DNA from: Brachionus plicatilis
Lineage: Eukaryota; Rotifera; Eurotatoria; Ploima; Brachionidae
Direction of reading: 5' to 3'
DNA length: 64,000 nucleotides
NCBI GenBank assembly: GCA_010279815.1
Contig: QEOQ01000303.1
Location: 2,028,280-2,092,279 of the forward strand
The translations under genes were made by a program, and so were the position numbers. Below the pieces are notes generated by a model that did not search any database, was not told the DNA's origin, and saw nothing but the letters and a program-made list of their open reading frames with translations. Within the stretch, counting starts at the first letter, position 1. Each line of letters begins with the position of its first letter. Positions 23,201-34,473 of the stretch are shown in pieces.

Positions 23201-25469
23201 TTTCCAACTTTTGCCCAACTAAATCTTGAAAGTAAAAATAATTACAAAGTTTGGTCCTCAAAAATATATCAATCACATTATGAATTTAAGTTTAATTTGA
23301 ATTTTTCAAAATTTAATAGTTTAGTTGTTAACCATTTGATAAATAAACAATTTTTTTAAATATTTTATCTGAAGGATCTTATTTAAAAATTAAAATTTAT
23401 CATCTAATTAAATGGATCTTGGCATTTAAAAAAAGTTCCTAAAGAGATAGACAATTTGAGTATATGAGCAAAAAACAGGACAAAATATACAAATGTTTTT
23501 TTTAGTGTCTAACTTAGTTCTGTTAATTGTATCAGCTCATTACTTAATGTTAAAAAGTATTTTTTAAACAACCCGCATTTAATTACTTAAAAATATAAGA
23601 ACTAAATTAAAATTTTGTTTACCCCAAATATATTAACAGGTTCCGTGGAGCCTAACTGCACCACTTTTGCGTCTTCTTTTTTATATATCACTCCGTCTAT
23701 TGAAAACTGCTTGAATTCCATCAAGTTTTCAGTCAAGGTGCCCGTTTTATCCGAAAACAAGTATTCAATTTGACCCAAGTCTTCATTTAGATCAGATGTA
23801 TTGGCTTTGGCTGGCTGATCACTATCTTCATCATACAATCTAAAAAAAAATTAAAAATTTTGTTTTTCAAACAGCACATGGCACATACTCAAGATCCCAT
23901 TCCAAAAATTGGGAACCAACAAACCTCTGTAGCTCTTTAGAAATTTTAAAATAAAATAAAAAAAAAAAAATTTTTTGCATTTGTTTAGCTTACCAACTGT
24001 TACATAAAGAGATAGGGGAATGATATAATTGTATATATTTGCGTACAATATTATGGTTATCATGTAATAAATGAATTTGTTGGTTTTATAAAAATCGGGA
24101 CTTCTTCCGTCCAAATACCATACGTCATCATACAACTGGTTGTAAGCAAGTGAGCCGGCAAAGCAAGAAAATGTCATTACAGCTAGAATGGCCAGAAAAA
24201 CCAGCACATACGTATTCAGTCTTTTTTCAATACAAGACAATTTGTTTGTTTTAAATTTTGTATTTTTTAGCATTTTGGTCTGTTTGCCTGTGTAAATGGC
24301 CACGCCGTACACAATCGAACCAATTTTTAAATTACAGCCCCGCAGCAAAATATTATCATTAATGATCGGACTAAAATAAAATTAAAAAAAAAAAAAAATC
24401 TATTTTATTAAAATTACTATTCATTTCCATTTATGATACATTTACCGGTAAAGTCATACAAATTAACATTGGGCTTATCACATTTAATGACTCCTCTTAA
24501 TTTAGAGAGCTTTTGTTCGCTGTCTAGAAGAGGAAAATTTTGTGGTTTTGATTTTTCCTTTAAAAAAAAAAATGAGAAAAATTTAATTTTTTCTTTTAAG
24601 CAAACTTTTAAATTTGTCTCTCCGTCCAAATTGGCTGTTGTAATGTGACAATTTTGGTCATCGGAATGAGCGTGCAGCATCAATAGGTCACATGGAAAAG
24701 TTTGTTCGGACAACACTTCGACTATGTCTCCTACCTTTTAAAATTTAAAAAAAAATTAAAAAATTTAAATGGCTTTAGTAAATACTCTTATATCTTTCCA
24801 TTTTTTGTTAACAAATGCGCCATCTCTCAAGATCCGAACTGGCGTATTGTTAATTTCTCTGTCAGACCTGTGCCTAAGCACGTCTTCGTATCCCTTGAAC
24901 AAAAATTTTAACTTTCTTTTTGGATCCAAAATAAAATCTACCTGTTTGACGGCACTGACCGCAATTACAAAAAAAATTGGAATTGCACCAGCAAATGGAC
25001 TTACCGGCGGGTCCGGAATTATAAACTTAATAAAATTTTTAAAAAAAATTTTTTTCAGAATTTTATTTTTTCTACTGTAAGAAGTAAATTGAAAAGATAA
25101 TAAAAATTTGCCACACGTCTAAATTGTTCGAACAAATTTTTGGGCAAAAAGTTCCACAATGTGTACTTGAAGAAAAAAATTTTATTTATTAAAAATTTTT
25201 CCTTGGCAAATTTTACTTTGGAAGTGGTGATTTTGTTGGACACATTGTCCAGTGGTTCTTCGGTATCAGTGTAGCTATCAGGCCGAATATTGTTCACATA
25301 AATAGTCCGATAGCTGAGCTTTTTCTCCCTGGTGTCGCGTAATTTCTTCAAAAAAAGCAATTAGACAGAAAAGTTTATTTTTGCCAAATACCAATTTCAA
25401 TAAGCACTTGCTAAGACAGGAACTATTGTCCACAAATTGCAAAATTTTTTTTTTCAAACGAGCCTTCAT
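14210..25469 (-). CDS. ATP11: Class VI P4-ATPase, phospholipid flippase (ATP11-like)
   Basis: Flips aminophospholipids to the cytosolic leaflet of plasma or endosomal membranes, usually with a CDC50 subunit. Eighteen exons, high to low: 25469-25392, 25345-25217, 25165-25076, 25025-24942, 24893-24786, 24734-24606, 24557-24418, 24370-23994, 23934-23889, 23839-23623, 19409-18642, 18584-18428, 18373-18125, 18075-18016, 17958-17831, 15124-15066, 14924-14779, 14725-14210; about 1160 aa. Phases agree at every junction except exon 10/11. Landmarks: [16 protein letters not shown] (TM1 entry), actuator DGET, TM4 [23 protein letters not shown] then DKTGT with the phosphorylated Asp at about 424 (23749-23751), nucleotide-binding [25 protein letters not shown], then YFFYK and ALIYGLFEQ in the C-terminal membrane half. 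The ELQRFVGS...NTSDLNE stretch is what separates ATP11 from ATP8/ATP10. Two introns of 2.7 and 4.2 kb are packed with MITEs. Confidence 0.93.
16464..17068. mobile_element. Family C MITE interrupted by a family A MITE
   Basis: Outer ends are CAGACTTGTGCGTAAGTCAAA and ATGACTAACGCACAAGTCTG, the family C terminal repeat with one diverged segment. Flanks GTATCTTT and GTTTCCTT match at 6 of 8. A complete family A element (16545-16816) sits inside, so C inserted first. Confidence 0.75.
16545..16816. mobile_element. Family A MITE nested in family C
   Basis: Starts CAGAGTTGTTTAAAAGTC and ends GACTTATAAACAAATCTG. Flanks ATTTGTTT and ATTTTTTT match at 7 of 8 bases. The interior keeps paired AAGTCC/GGACTT motifs. 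A 65-codon frame inside is not a gene. Confidence 0.75.
19463..20381. mobile_element. Family A hAT-like MITE carrying a nested insertion
   Basis: Starts CAGAGTTTTTTAAAAGTCAC and ends TTTTTAAACAACTCTG. Flanks GTAGGTTT and GTAAGTTT match at 7 of 8 bases. The interior matches the 9792-10178 copy, except for the foldback element inserted at 19531-19954. Confidence 0.75.
19531..19954. mobile_element. GC-rich foldback element with GGCCGGCC arrays
   Basis: Ends are TAGTGTTGGGC and GCGAACACTT, diverged inverted repeats. Flanks TTCAAAAG and TTTAAAAG match at 7 of 8 bases. Long arms consist of repeated GGCCGGCC, GGACCGCTAG and CCAAAATTGGC motifs on both sides of an AT-rich core, so each arm can fold on itself and on the other. 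Non-coding and strikingly unlike the AT-rich surroundings. Its ends are hAT-like. Confidence 0.7.
21434..21976. mobile_element. Inverted-repeat element with GGGCTCAT termini
   Basis: GGGCTCATTCTATTACTGAA at the left faces CAGTAACTGGATGAGCCC at the right, and a second GGGCTCAT is repeated about 23 bp further in on both arms. Non-coding, in flippase intron 10. A 12-bp hairpin (GCAATTACACAA / TTGTGTAATTGC, 21766-21799) lies in its interior. The target duplication is unclear. Confidence 0.65.
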
Positions 25470-25945
25470 CTCTTGTATCTAAATAGCTCAATATAAATAT
25501 ATGAATCCCTATTGTCAACAAGATAAATTTTTCCTACTGCTAACAAATTAGCGTCATGCTTGCTGACTTTAAATGGCTTGTCAAGTTTGTTTTCCGAATT
25601 GTTTATCAAAAAATATTTTTATGAAAGTTTTGATCACTTTTTTTCTCTCTAAAAACTGGCATTGTAGGTAAACAAAACATTTACGTAACTAATCGAAGAC
25701 TAAGCAAATTTTTTTATTGATGAAAAAATTTTCCAAGACCTAGTGATGACGAGCATCTTGAGGAAATATAGTTTTGCAGTGCATAATTATTATGTAACCG
25801 CAGGTAACCAATGCGAATACTATTAATCGTATGATTATTACAATATTTTCTCTAATTATTATAAAAATAATTAATTGTGAATTTGACTTGGAGTTTTTGG
25901 CTTTAGTCTATGACAATCGGATAAATTGGAAAAAAATAATCAAAG
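25470..25945. promoter_or_regulatory. Divergent intergenic region between flippase and calcium sensor
   Basis: The start codons of the leftward flippase (25469) and the rightward calcium sensor (25946) are 476 bp apart with no gene between. Both promoters must lie here or overlap, if first exons are not further upstream. No TATA box or other motif can be claimed. Confidence 0.5.
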
Positions 25946-28054
25946 ATGGGAAACAAAAAAAGCAAGAAGGCTGAAATAAGACAGCTAACCGAGGTATGCT
26001 TCAGTGATTTTAAGTATTTCATCCAAACCATGAATCACTATCTTTTCTAAGCATAGTTAAGCTAATGAATTCCAGTGCCAGAATAAATCATTAGAAAAAA
26101 ATGTTTATATTTTATCTATTTGGCTCGGCACAGTGGCCTATATTGACTGTGAAACACTTTTTTTATAAGAAAAAATTCATTGTATATTTAAATGCTAATT
26201 ATTATCTAAAAGGTAAATTTATAGATTTTGATTCATTGTTTAAGGGTGAAAAATTTGATATTTTTGGGATAAAATTTGCCAACTCAGCAAGCATGGTAAT
26301 TAGGAATGACTGAGATCACATTTTCTTTTATTGCCAAGGCATTTCAAATCAAGACTAATTGTTAGATTTTATTTTATAAGTTGGAATATGTTTTAAAAAA
26401 ATTTAAGAGACAAAGCTTGAATGTGATGGATTTAATATGATACTAGTGCATGAGCCATACCATACATCATTTTTCATAGATTACCTTTAATCTCATAAAA
26501 TGTTGAGATCCATTCTTTTCTTGATGAATAACAGATCGATTCAAAGTAAATTAATTTTGAGTCTTCTAAAAAACACTGTCATCACTAAATAAATTTTAAA
26601 CAAAAGGACTCGTATCCGGACATCATTCTAAAGACTTATTTATGATTAGAAGTTCATTACTTTTTATTAGCAATTCAATGGCCAGCATTTTTATTTAAAA
26701 AAAAAATTAAAAATTATATCTTTGACCGTAGGGTTTATCTGTCATAATTTTGTTTTTTTGACATAAATCAACCCTTTTATTACAAAAGAGATATTTTTTA
26801 CTTTTTTAAAAATATTACGAGAAATTTAAAAGAAGATAAAATTTAAAAAAAACTTTTAATAATTATGTTTTTTAATTCATCTTGAGAAAGTGTTTAGCAA
26901 TTTATGTATTTTAAGGTGTTCTTTTAAGATTTCGTGGCTTTCAGAAATAATTTAATGTGAAATTTTATACAAAAAAATTTTTTTTTTATATTGTTTCGTC
27001 ATCTTTAATATAAATCTTTAATATAAATATAAAATACATAACTAAAAAATCGAAGTTAGTGAAATTTATAACAAAATTCTATTGTTGTCAAAAAATTTAA
27101 TTTCAAAAAATTTAACAAAAGCAAAAAAATAGGTTCAGATTTAAACAAAATAAAAAATTCATGACTTTCAAATTTTATTATAAAAGATCAGGTATTTACG
27201 TTGACTTGAAGAATAATTTGAATTTACATGACTTTTTTCCTGTTTTGAGTCAAAATGCTTAAATTTAAAAAAATAATGACGCTATTTTTTATAATTTAAT
27301 TTTCAAATAATTTCGATTTTTTATTCAAGAGATCGTTTAAAAAATTTAAATTTTAAAATATTTAAAATTATTGACTTAAATTTCGGTACTAATTAATTTA
27401 ATTAATTTTTCAAGAGTGAAATTCAATCGATTTTAGAAAATACGGACTATAATAGAGATCAAATCACTGAATTTCATCAAAATTTTACAGTAAATTTTTT
27501 TTATTTTAAATACTCAAAATCACAACCCAAAATTAAAAAATTAGACTTTAAAGTCTAACTATTTTTTGACGGTGGATTTTGAATATTTAGCTGTTAAACG
27601 ATCTTTATTTAGTTTTTACCAGAAAGTATACCCTAGCGGCATTTTGAATAAAGATCAATTTTGTACGCTTTACAATAATCTGCATCCAGCTAAAAAATGT
27701 GACAAATACTTGGACCAAATATTTCAAATGTTTGACGCTGACAAAGATGGAATTGTGACTTTTGGCGAGTTTATGATCACAGTGTTTCTTCAAGGACGCA
27801 AGGAGCCTGAGGAAAAACTTAGACTAGTTTTCCGCATGTACGATTACAATTGTAATGGTTTTATAGAAGAGAATGAAATGGAAGCTATTTTACACACTGT
27901 AGCTGACAACTGTGATCAGATAGAATATGAAGAATTGAAAGACTGGGACCAAAATAAAAATGGTCAGCTAAACGAACAAGAATTTGTTAGTTTTATAATG
28001 AATAAATCAAAATTGAAAAAATTTTTCCTAGATTTAATTAAACTTTATGAATAA
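25946..28054 (+). CDS. Neuronal calcium sensor family protein, EF-hand, N-myristoylation signal
   Basis: A calcium-switch protein of the recoverin / visinin-like / NCS family. Exons 25946-25993, 27415-27489 and 27623-28054, all phase 0, encode 184 aa, close to the usual 185-200. The N-terminus MGNKKSKK fits a myristoylation site, as in this family. EF1 is the usual non-binding type (the family's CPxG appears as YPSG). EF2 DADKDGIVTFGE, EF3 DYNCNGFIEENE and EF4 DQNKNGQLNEQE look competent to bind calcium. The linker between EF3 and EF4 is shorter than usual. The start was chosen because it supplies the Gly2 site and splices in phase. Intron 1 is 1.4 kb without recognisable content. It cannot be assigned to one named member; KChIP-like proteins are less likely because there is no long N-terminal extension. 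Confidence 0.85.
25994..27414. other. Calcium sensor intron 1
   Basis: A 1.4 kb AT-rich intron. The frame at 26101-26313 is low-complexity and unsupported. No repeat with clear ends was found. Confidence 0.5.
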
Positions 28055-28285
28055 ATCTATACAAGAGATTTATTAAAATCTGCTTTGATTTTTCAAATTT
28101 AATTAAATTTTGCTTTTTTTTTTGAAGAAAAAAATTTTTTTCGTTTTGTCTCATCAGTGAACAAAAGATTTTTAAAAATTAATACTTGCTACAAAAATTT
28201 TCAAAATAAAGATTATAAAACCACTGTTTTTTTAAAGTTAAATCTTAATTTTTTTTTTCAAAATTTTACATTTTAGCGTACTAAA

Positions 28286-29463
28286 ATGAGACTTGGATTA
28301 ATAATTAGTCTGGCTATTTTTAAGTGTAATGATTAAATTAATTAGCATTGCATTTTAAAGTATTTTAATTTTTTTGAAAGGCTTTTTCTGTAGCGACTGG
28401 AACTATGAAGGCCATGGACCTGACTTTTGGCTTCATGAATACCCACAATGTGCCGGTAATCTACAGTCGCCGATCAACATACAACATTCCAATGCAATTT
28501 TTGATCCTGAACTTGGTCAATTAACTTTCCATAACTATGACACAAATTTAAAGTGGAGGGTCACTAACACAGGCGCAACAAGTTTATTAATAGTGTTCAT
28601 TTTTTTTCAAAATTTAATATAAAATTTAAATAGTAATAGCTAATCAGGCTGATGATAGTTCATCTTCACCGTACATTACAGGTAGTGATTTTAAAGTCGG
28701 AGTCAAATACTATTTAAAGCAGTTTCACTTTCACTGGGGGTTTAACGTTTATCAAGGAAGTGAACACTCTATTGATTCAATAAAATATCCTCTTGAGGTA
28801 AATTTTAGCAAAAAAAATAAATTTTTAAAATTTTTTTGTGCTAGATTCATCTTGTGCACATGTCAGAACTAAATGAGACTACTGTTTTGTCATTTTTATT
28901 TCAAGTTAAAATAAAAATAAAAATAAAAATTAGAATAGTTAATTTTTTATTATAGATTACAAAAGATGATAATAAAAAATTAAAAATTTTGATTGATGAA
29001 ATCGGTCGAGATGTTGCAATAGAAGGTAATTTAGCAATAAAAAGAACTGGATAACTTTTGTGCTAAAGATAGTCATGTAAATAATTTTTCGCTTGATTCA
29101 ATAATTCCGGATAATGACGAATTGAAAAGAGATGGCTTTTATCGGTACATGGGGAGTCTCACCACTCCGCCATGTACCGAGGGTGTTAAATGGACAGTTT
29201 TTAGAACTAAGATAAATATATCTGAATCTCAAGTAAATTTTGGAAAATTTAAATTTATTTTTTTAATTTTTTAATAGATGATGGAGTTTTATAAAAATGA
29301 AATCGATTTCAATCATAGACAGGCTCAGGAACTCAATGATCGAATATTGACAATAAATGTTTATAATTTTAAAAATGAGAAATCGATTTTAAACAATTTT
29401 GTCAAGAAGATAATCAAAAATTTGTTAAAGGTTATTCACGAATTAATTGAACTACTAAACTAG
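28286..29463 (+). CDS. Alpha-carbonic anhydrase, tandem copy 1 (secreted)
   Basis: Interconverts CO2 and bicarbonate, probably outside the cell. Seven exons: 28286-28325, 28381-28581, 28634-28797, 28845-28904, 28956-29025, 29069-29232, 29278-29463; 294 aa. The 40-nt first exon encodes a hydrophobic signal-like start. The three zinc histidines are present (FHFHWG and EIHLVH), as are the gatekeepers in GSEH and SLTTPPC, and the two cysteines of the extracellular-type disulfide (QCAGN, PPCTEG). The proton-shuttle position His64 (NNGH in copy 3) reads NTGA, so catalysis may be slower or use another shuttle. The C-terminus is amphipathic and charged, without the hydrophobic anchor tail of copies 2 and 3, so it is probably soluble. 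It starts 231 bp after the calcium sensor stop. Confidence 0.92.
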
Positions 29464-29837
29464 TATTTTTGTATTTTATGATTTATTTTCATTTAAATTG
29501 CTAATTAATGAATTTTTTGAATAATTCTAATTAATTTATCAAAATAAAATTTTAAGATTATTTTTTTATAAAAAAAATATATTTTTTTAATTTATTTTAT
29601 ATCAAATTTATAAAAAATAAGGATATGGCATAATTTTTTTACATCACAAATGACTTAAAGATAACAGAGCTTTTTTTAATTGAATTGAGCAGAATTAAAA
29701 AATTTAGAAAAATAGCTAATTTATGATTTAAATTTATCTTTTTAAAATATAAATCATATGAAAATTTTAAAAAAATGTGAGATTAAATATTCAAAAATGA
29801 ATTCTAATAACAAAAGAAACTATTTAATTATAAAAAA

Positions 29838-31084
29838 ATGTTGATTAATAAATTATTAATCCTTTTTTTAACTCAAGGTAAGCCATAAATAAAGAAATTA
29901 AATTTTTTCTGGCTTTATTTGATTACAAAATTTTTTTAATTTAAATCAAATTAAAATTAAAATTAATTTCTTTCAAAATAAACCTGTTTATACTTATTCT
30001 AGTATCGAATTTATTATCGTACCAATGGGACTATACCAAACACGGTCCGGATTCATGGCCTTATTTAGATAAAAAATGCGCTAGTATGGAGCAGTCACCT
30101 ATTAACATAGTTAAAAAAGATTTATTATTCAAGTCAAGTTTGCTAAAAATAAATTTTTACAATTATGACAAAATATTTAACTGGAACATTACTTACAGAG
30201 AATATCAAAGTATTTTACTTTTTCTAGTTTTATCTTTTTATTTAATTGAATTTTTCATCGAGTTAATGTCAAACCTGTGTATGACTCCAATTTAAGAATA
30301 CTTATAGATGGAAGTGATTTTAATGAAATTTATGAATTAAGCCAATTCCATTTTCATTGGGGTTATAATATCTATCAAGGTTTAATTTTTCACCAAATTT
30401 TAATTTTTTTCAAAGTTATTTAAAGGTAGTGAGCATCAGATAGACTTTGAAAAGTTTCCTCTAGAAGTTCATTTGGTTCATGAATCCAAAAATGGACAGC
30501 TTGCCGTACTGGCATTCCTATTTCGGGTAAAAATTCTTATAAATTTCAATCAAAATTATTTAAATTTTTAATAAGATTTCAAACGAGTCCAAAATTCAGT
30601 CTTTCTTTAAGAATATTGAATTCATCGATAATCCAAATAGTAAAGGATAATTAGAAAAAAATTTAAATAATTTAAATATTTAAATTAGAATTTAGTATTG
30701 CGCGATTTTCTTTGAATTCGCTGATACCAACAGAAAACAGTGAAAATTTGAAAAGTTATTTTAGATACAAGGGTTCTTTGACAATTCCTCCATGTACCGA
30801 AAATGTCACATGGACCGTATTCAACTACAAATTAGATATATCTTTGAATCAAGTAAATTAATATAAAAAAATTATATATAATGTTACGATTGGTTTTTTT
30901 TTAGATTAAATCTGCATTCCATAAAAATTGGTTTCAAACAAATTTCAGGGTGGTGCAAAAACTTAATGATAGAAATGTTTTTTCAAGCTTTTGTTTGAAT
31001 GATAAATGTGGTGAAAATCAATCAAATAAAATTAATTTCTCTTGGTATTATATTTTAGCCACATTATCTTTTTTTAATTTTTAG
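29838..31084 (+). CDS. Alpha-carbonic anhydrase, tandem copy 2 (divergent, likely GPI-anchored)
   Basis: Seven exons: 29838-29877, 30003-30209, 30263-30379, 30426-30526, 30576-30639, 30689-30852, 30905-31084; 290 aa. The first exon is again exactly 40 nt. Zinc histidines are intact (FHFHWG, EVHLVH) and the disulfide cysteines remain. The His64 region reads YREYQ with no histidine, and the Thr199-Thr200 pair is Thr-Ile (SLTIPPC). The intron that interrupts PLE/IHLVH in copies 1 and 3 is absent; instead an intron splits YQ/GSEH. The C-terminus ends in a hydrophobic stretch ([12 protein letters not shown]) after a polar linker, resembling a GPI-attachment signal. The most diverged of the three; activity is uncertain. 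Confidence 0.88.
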
Positions 31085-32616
31085 AATCATTGGAATTTAA
31101 ATTCAAATAAATTTTAAATTAAATGGTGCATTGGTAATTTTTTTATTTGTTTTATAACAAATTCAATAATAAATTTAGGTTTAATATTTTTAGTCTACTA
31201 GAATCTAAACTTTTTGAAAAAAGTTCAAATTTTATATTCGGTTGCATCTTTTATCAAAATAAATTTTTAATAGAGAAAACAATGTTCAAAAATTTTAAAA
31301 TTATTTTTTTATTTACAAAAATAATTGAAATTTTTCTAGATTAGAATTGATCTTTAAATTTTTGTTTTTCAAAAACATTTAATAGGACTTAAAACAATGT
31401 ATGATAAAATGTAAGTAATGTAATATAATAGATAGATGTTTATCCAGTTTTTTAGTATCGTTTTTCATACCAGCTCATTTTGATAAACTTCTAAAGATTT
31501 AATCATTTATTTGAAATTTGTTAGTAAAATTATGTAATTAACTAATTAATTATTTAATTTATTTTAATTTTTAGATATTGCTGTCATGCATAAGTCTTTT
31601 TCTTGTCTAATTTATTTATTTATTAAAAAATTAGAATTAATAAAGCTTTTTTATTTGAAAAAATTTACCTTCAATTTTTTAAATGAGGATAAAAAAAATT
31701 AAAAATTTTTGCGGACTAAAAATAGAGATTAAAAATAAAAAATAAATTAATTAAAAATTGATTTTATTGAGCGATAAAAAATTAAAGCTGTAAATTTTTT
31801 TTTTATTTTCAGTTTATGTTTCAGAGATTCAGTTATTTTTATTTTAAGGTTAACTTAACTATTACCCTTATTAACTAATTAGGATATAAAATTTTAAAAA
31901 AACCATTCGAAAATTTTAATTTTTATACCACAATATGATAGCATCTTAACAAAAAAGATGCATCATGCTCATTTGGTACACTTATCTCTAAAAGTTCAGT
32001 AAAATTCAAATTTTTTGTAAATGAAATTATTTAATTATTTAGCTGATTATGAGAAAAAAGCCTAAAAATTTTGATATTTCGGCTTGTATTTAATATTTAA
32101 TTTAAATCAATTTGAATGATGGTATTTAAATTTTTACTTGAATACAGTGTTTGTGAGGCTGTTAAAAAGGTAATTCAAAATTTTTCAATAAAAAGGGTAA
32201 TTTAGGAAGATAAATTTCTAAAGAATAAAAAATGTAAATTGCATGAAAATTAAGCTTTGAAAAATATTTCAAAAATAAACACTAAGACAAGACAAGTTTC
32301 AATTAAGAATAAGTAATTAGATTTTAGAGGCATACGAACAAAGTTTGCTCATTTTTTTTTATTTTAGTAAATTCCGGCTCGGCTGCTAATAATGTTTATC
32401 AAAACAAGTTTCACTTAAAAAAGATTGAATAATTCAAGAAATTTTCAGCCATTTTTCATCTACAGTTTTTATTTGATTTTAGTCTTAAGTAAACGCGCAA
32501 AACCAGTTTCTGGCAATGAAGATTATTTGCTTGAAAATGACAGAGCGCATTTTTTTTTTGAATAAATAGATCTTGAACAAAGTTTTAATTTGAAAAAATA
32601 AAAATTTTGAATAGAA
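31085..32616. other. Spacer between carbonic anhydrase copies 2 and 3
   Basis: 1.5 kb of AT-rich sequence. The 65-codon frame at 31147-31344 is F/N/K-rich noise. No repeat or relic exon of a fourth carbonic anhydrase was seen. Confidence 0.5.
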
Positions 32617-33856
32617 ATGGAATTCAGACTTTTATTATCTCTTTCGACATTAGCATGTAAATTAAAATTTCCTCGATCAGTTTAATAAAAGATTTTTTTT
32701 AAGTTGCACTCGCCAGCGAGTGGAACTATGAGGGCCAAGGTCCAGACTATTGGATTCATGAGTATCCAAGATGTGCCGGCAGGCTACAGTCCCCAATCGA
32801 CATTCAGGAATCAAATGCAATTTACGATTCAAAGCTTGGTAACATAAATTTCCACAATTATGAGTGGCCTCTTTACTGGAACATATCCAACAATGGTCAT
32901 ACTAGTAAAATAAAATTTTTATTAAATTAATTTGTTTGTCTAGTTTTTTTTTTTAATAATTTATTAAAAAGTTATTGCAAATCAATTATATAATGAATCT
33001 TTGACACCATACATAACAGGCAGTGATTTTTTGCCTGGTGTTAAATACCATTTGCAACAGTTTCATTTCCACTGGGGATTTAATATATATCAAGGCAGTG
33101 AGCATCATATAGATAATAAAAAATTTCCCCTCGAAGTAAAGTCTTGAATACTTCAATCTAAGATTTTAATTTTTTTTACAAGATTCATTTAGTTCATAGC
33201 TCTAACTTAAATGAAACAACTGTAGTTGCATTTGTATTTCAAGTAAAGCTCAATCAAATTTTAAAAATTAAAAATTTTTTTTTTTAAATATATTTAATTT
33301 AGATAGATAAAGAAGACAACGAAAATATTGCAGCCTTGATATCCGAAGTTGGAAACGAAGATAGCGTTTCTGGTAATTTTAGACTATTAAGTAATAAATA
33401 AAAATAAGGAAAGAATTTTTAGATTTTAATGTGACGAAATTTTCGCTCAGTTTGCTGCTTCCAACCAAGGATTTATTGGAAAAAGATGGATATTTTAGAT
33501 ATATGGGAAGTCTTACTACTCCGCCATGCACTGAAGGCGTAAAATGGACTGTTTTTAGGACAAAAATAAATATATCAGAAGCTCAGGTACACACATTTTT
33601 GTTTAGTTTAAAAGTTAGTTTTTTTATTTATTTTTAGATGAATCAATTTTTTAAAAATGAGATTGAATTTAACAATCGAGAAGTTCAACAGCTAAATGAT
33701 CGAAAATTGTTTATTAATGTTCCAAATGGTCAATCATCTTCGACTAAATCTCCTGACATCACCTCTGGTCAACCGCCGTTAACTATTTGCCGAATTTTTA
33801 TCCTAACTTTAATTGTTCATTTGATTTATTTTCTTCTAGAGTCAATCGATATTTAA
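32617..33856 (+). CDS. Alpha-carbonic anhydrase, tandem copy 3 (membrane-anchored)
   Basis: Seven exons: 32617-32656, 32704-32904, 32972-33135, 33183-33242, 33303-33372, 33423-33586, 33638-33856; 305 aa. The first six exons have exactly the same lengths as copy 1 (40, 201, 164, 60, 70, 164 nt). Signal-like N-terminus. The complete active site is present: NNGH (His64), FHFHWG, GSEH, EIHLVH and SLTTPPC, with both disulfide cysteines. The C-terminus has a polar Ser/Pro linker then a hydrophobic segment ([18 protein letters not shown]), so it is a membrane or GPI-anchored ectoenzyme. It is the only copy with all canonical catalytic residues. Confidence 0.93.
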
Positions 33857-34473
33857 CAAGAAATTAAATGGAATGTTTTTATCTTTTTTTAGATTTTCAT
33901 TTAAATAAAAATTTAATAAATTTTAAAAATATTCGGAACCTTAATGAATTAATTTGTTAACAGCAAAAAAATCTGATGGTATTTTTATTGTAAAAAGATA
34001 TATTTATTTTTTGAAGTAAAGATAAAATATTTAAATATTTTAAAATCAGAGTTGTTTAAGTCAAATTCCTTTTAGTTAATTTAAGCCATTGACTTGATAA
34101 CGCCTAATGTCATATTCCAAAAAATTTTTCCTAATATTTATTTTCAATAAAGCTGTATATTTTTATGTGATACATTTTCACAATTAAATTTTAAATTTTA
34201 TATTTACCTTAAAAAAACTCAATTACGAAGGAATTCTTTAATGCTAAATTTTTTACCTACGAAATCCGTATGAGGTGCAAAAGTTAGCTTACTTTTTTCA
34301 CACTGGGATTTTTAAAAATAATTATATTGTTTGAAGGGTTTTTAAAAAAATCTTCTTTTAAATTATCTTTCATTACTTAACTTCATTCGATTAATAATTT
34401 TTCAAGGTATACCCTTATGATATCTTGGGTGGTTGATTTTAAATAGCAATCAAACTTTTACATTTTCCTATTT

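Larger units (their letters stand above)
19410..23622. other. Flippase intron 10 (4.2 kb)
   Basis: The largest intron of the gene. It contains a family A MITE with a GC-rich foldback element inside (19463-20381), a further inverted-repeat element (21434-21976), a hairpin (21766-21799) and AT-rich filler. Exon 10 ends in phase 0 while exon 11 begins in phase 2, so either a small exon hides here or one boundary differs. Confidence 0.65.

Noticed and set aside
23025..23276. Possible missing flippase exon on the minus strand (reads [18 protein letters not shown])
   Set aside because: The nearest acceptor (TTTCAAG) would put the reading in a phase incompatible with exon 10, and there is no convincing donor at its end.
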